Made by a program: the position numbers and the translations under genes
Assembly (NCBI RefSeq): GCF_040702995.1
Contig: NZ_CP159992.1
Location: 4,179,501 to 4,243,500 of the forward strand
Direction: 5' to 3'
Length of the DNA stretch: 64,000 nucleotides
Source of the DNA: Paenibacillus sp. AN1007
GTDB lineage: Bacteria > Bacillota > Bacilli > Paenibacillales > Paenibacillaceae
Notes under the pieces: generated by a model
What the model was told of the DNA's origin: nothing
Seen by the model: only the letters and a program-made list of their open reading frames with translations
Databases searched by the model: none
In this document: one piece after another, positions 62,830 to 64,000 of the stretch
Numbering within the stretch: position 1 is the stretch's first letter
Layout of the letters: the number at the start of each line of letters is the position of its first letter

Positions 62830-63741
62830 ATGAAAATTGCCATTTGCGGAGGAACCGGATTTGTAGGGGGCGCTCTTGTCGATTACTGGCTGCAGGCCGG
62901 ACATCATGTGAAAGTAATCACTCGTAAACTGCCTGACATGCATAATCCGAGTAAAAACCTTACATATATATCCTGGGAGCAGCTTGAAGAAATGCCGCAT
63001 GAATTGGAAGGTTTTGATGCGCTGGTGAATCTTGCGGGTGAAACCCTGAATCAGCGCTGGACTACCAAAGCCAAGCTGGAGATTGTCGAATCCAGGGTTA
63101 CAACAGTGGCGCGGGTTGCCCGGCTGGTGGAAACGCTGAAGCAAAAGCCCGAGGTGGTAGTTCAGGCATCAGCCATGGCGATCTACGGAACTTCCCCTGA
63201 TGAAACCTTTGATGAGAGCAGTCCGCAAAAATCCATGAATTTCCCTTCCCGGGTTTCGGAACAATGGGAGATTGCCGCTGATGCCATTCAGGATGTAAGA
63301 CTGGTCAAAATCCGTGTCAGTCTCGTTTTGGGTCATAAAAAAGGCGCATTCCCGTTAATGAAGCTTCCATACATGCTGGGATTCGGCGGTAAAATCGGCA
63401 GCGGCAAGCAGTGGACCAGCTGGATTCACATTATGGATATCGTCCGATTAATCGACTTTACCATTCATAACAAAGAAATCTCGGGTCCGGTAAACGCCTC
63501 TTCGCCCAATCCGGTAACCAATGATGAATTCGGTCGTACAGTAGGCAAAGTTTATCATCGTCCACACTGGTTCCCTGTACCCGGCTTCCTGATCAAGGCA
63601 GTCGTTGGTGAATTGTCGGTTGTCCTGCTTCAAGGGCAGCGCGTTATTCCTCAAAAAGCGCTGGACCACGGCTTTCAATTCACCTTTCCTACGTTGACTC
63701 AAGCGCTGGAAGACCTGAAACATCGCGGCTTGTCTGATTAA
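62830..63741 (+). CDS. TIGR01777-family epimerase/oxidoreductase
   Basis: Extended-SDR protein of 303 aa. Cofactor loop AICGGTGFVGGALVDYW at the start, LVNLAGETLNQRW, QASAMAIYGTS, and the C-terminal DUF1731 end (LKAVVGELSVVLLQGQRVIP; FQFTFPTLTQALEDL) that marks the TIGR01777 group (Bacillus YfhF). The active-site Tyr falls in IYGTSPDETFDE. ATG 62830 has GAGAGG nine bases upstream; the ATG at 62821 directly abuts it. Function unknown. Confidence 0.92.
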   Translation: MKIAICGGTGFVGGALVDYWLQAGHHVKVITRKLPDMHNPSKNLTYISWEQLEEMPHELEGFDALVNLAGETLNQRWTTKAKLEIVESRVTTVARVARLVETLKQKPEVVVQASAMAIYGTSPDETFDESSPQKSMNFPSRVSEQWEIAADAIQDVRLVKIRVSLVLGHKKGAFPLMKLPYMLGFGGKIGSGKQWTSWIHIMDIVRLIDFTIHNKEISGPVNASSPNPVTNDEFGRTVGKVYHRPHWFPVPGFLIKAVVGELSVVLLQGQRVIPQKALDHGFQFTFPTLTQALEDLKHRGLSD

Positions 63742-63814
63742 GCGACTGCACCATCGTGCCATTTTCAATGCCTTCACACCCACACCATTAACAGTGTGAG
63801 CGGCACAATACAGT

Positions 63815-64000
63815 TCATCCTGCTGCCCGATAAATGTAGACTGAATCAGCCAGGATGAACGTATCCCCATCCGTCAATGGATATTCTTTATAAGGTGCCA
63901 GCAGTTCGCCCTGAAGCATTGTTCCATTGACTGAGCCCAGATCTTTGATGACATAACCGGACTGGCTTTGGCTCAATTCCACATGAGCTCGGGACACACC
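63815..64000 (-). CDS. FHA-domain protein, C-terminal fragment
   Basis: The last 61 codons of a gene that begins beyond the right edge. They hold the C-terminal half of an FHA phosphothreonine-binding domain: VSRAHVELSQSQSGYVIKDL with the conserved Ser-Arg-x-His, DLGSVNGTMLQGE with the NG pair, and DGDTFILADSVYIY. The protein ends directly after the domain, so the FHA module is at its C terminus. What precedes it is unknown. Convergent with the TIGR01777 gene. Confidence 0.88.
   Translation of the reverse strand, partial: GVSRAHVELSQSQSGYVIKDLGSVNGTMLQGELLAPYKEYPLTDGDTFILADSVYIYRAAG

Overview
The window looks like a chromosomal segment of a Paenibacillus-type member of the Bacillota. G+C is moderate (about half), Shine-Dalgarno sites are strong (AAGGAGG, GGAGG), and GTG and TTG starts are frequent. 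There are intrinsic terminators with T runs, a T-box leader on thrS, and Bacillus-like genes such as tcyP, lplJ, ywqG, a ytrA-type GntR regulator and a DUF2621 gene. No rRNA, tRNA, transposase, integrase, prophage or CRISPR array was seen. Species assignment is inference; no database search was possible.

Layout. 1-6.3 kb: a two-component system cut by the left edge, an APH-type kinase-fold gene, a DinB gene, ywqG, and an ammonium transporter coupled to a small coiled-coil gene. 6.6-16.9 kb: DinB, GNAT, an M23 lipoprotein divergent from a second two-component system, thrS behind a promoter and T-box, an SDR gene, a small HEPN-like protein and an MBL hydrolase. 16.9-17.4 kb: a repeat-rich intergenic stretch. 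17.6-25.4 kb: a sugar dehydrogenase lipoprotein, an M24 peptidase, a small gene with a likely 3' frameshift, a queuosine-precursor transporter under a preQ1 riboswitch, the cystine transporter tcyP, and a chemoreceptor.

25.7-37.4 kb: a late-stage cobalamin cluster, all on the minus strand, in two blocks. cobD-cbiZ-cbiB-cobC is tightly overlapped. btuF-btuC-btuD-cobT-cobU-cobS-cobQ has its own promoter, whose -35 box covers the cobC stop codon, followed by a cobalamin riboswitch and terminator. Together the genes import corrinoids, remodel cobinamide through CbiZ, and assemble the nucleotide loop. Corrin-ring synthesis genes are absent here.

37.6-48.5 kb: lipoate ligase, HAD phosphatase, a divergent EamA exporter/MocR regulator pair, a ytrA-like GntR-ABC operon with a perfect 47-bp palindrome in front, an ECF-like sigma factor in an apparent operon with a clpP paralogue, and a PhnP-like hydrolase. 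48.6-52.4 kb: sulfate ABC transporter cysT-cysW-cysA-sbp. 52.8-64 kb: yjbQ, yigZ-tetR, pgi, ppnP, tkt, purU, a long-form nfo, DUF2621, a TIGR01777 epimerase and an FHA gene cut by the right edge.

The least expected content is non-coding. Repeat family R1 occurs twice as a 195-bp dyad-symmetric element built from four boxes with exact 50-bp periodicity. Repeat family R2 is about 190 bp, rich in hairpins, with paired changes in its terminal arms. It is nested in itself at one site, sits between the B12 riboswitch terminator and btuF at another, and occurs as short forms elsewhere.
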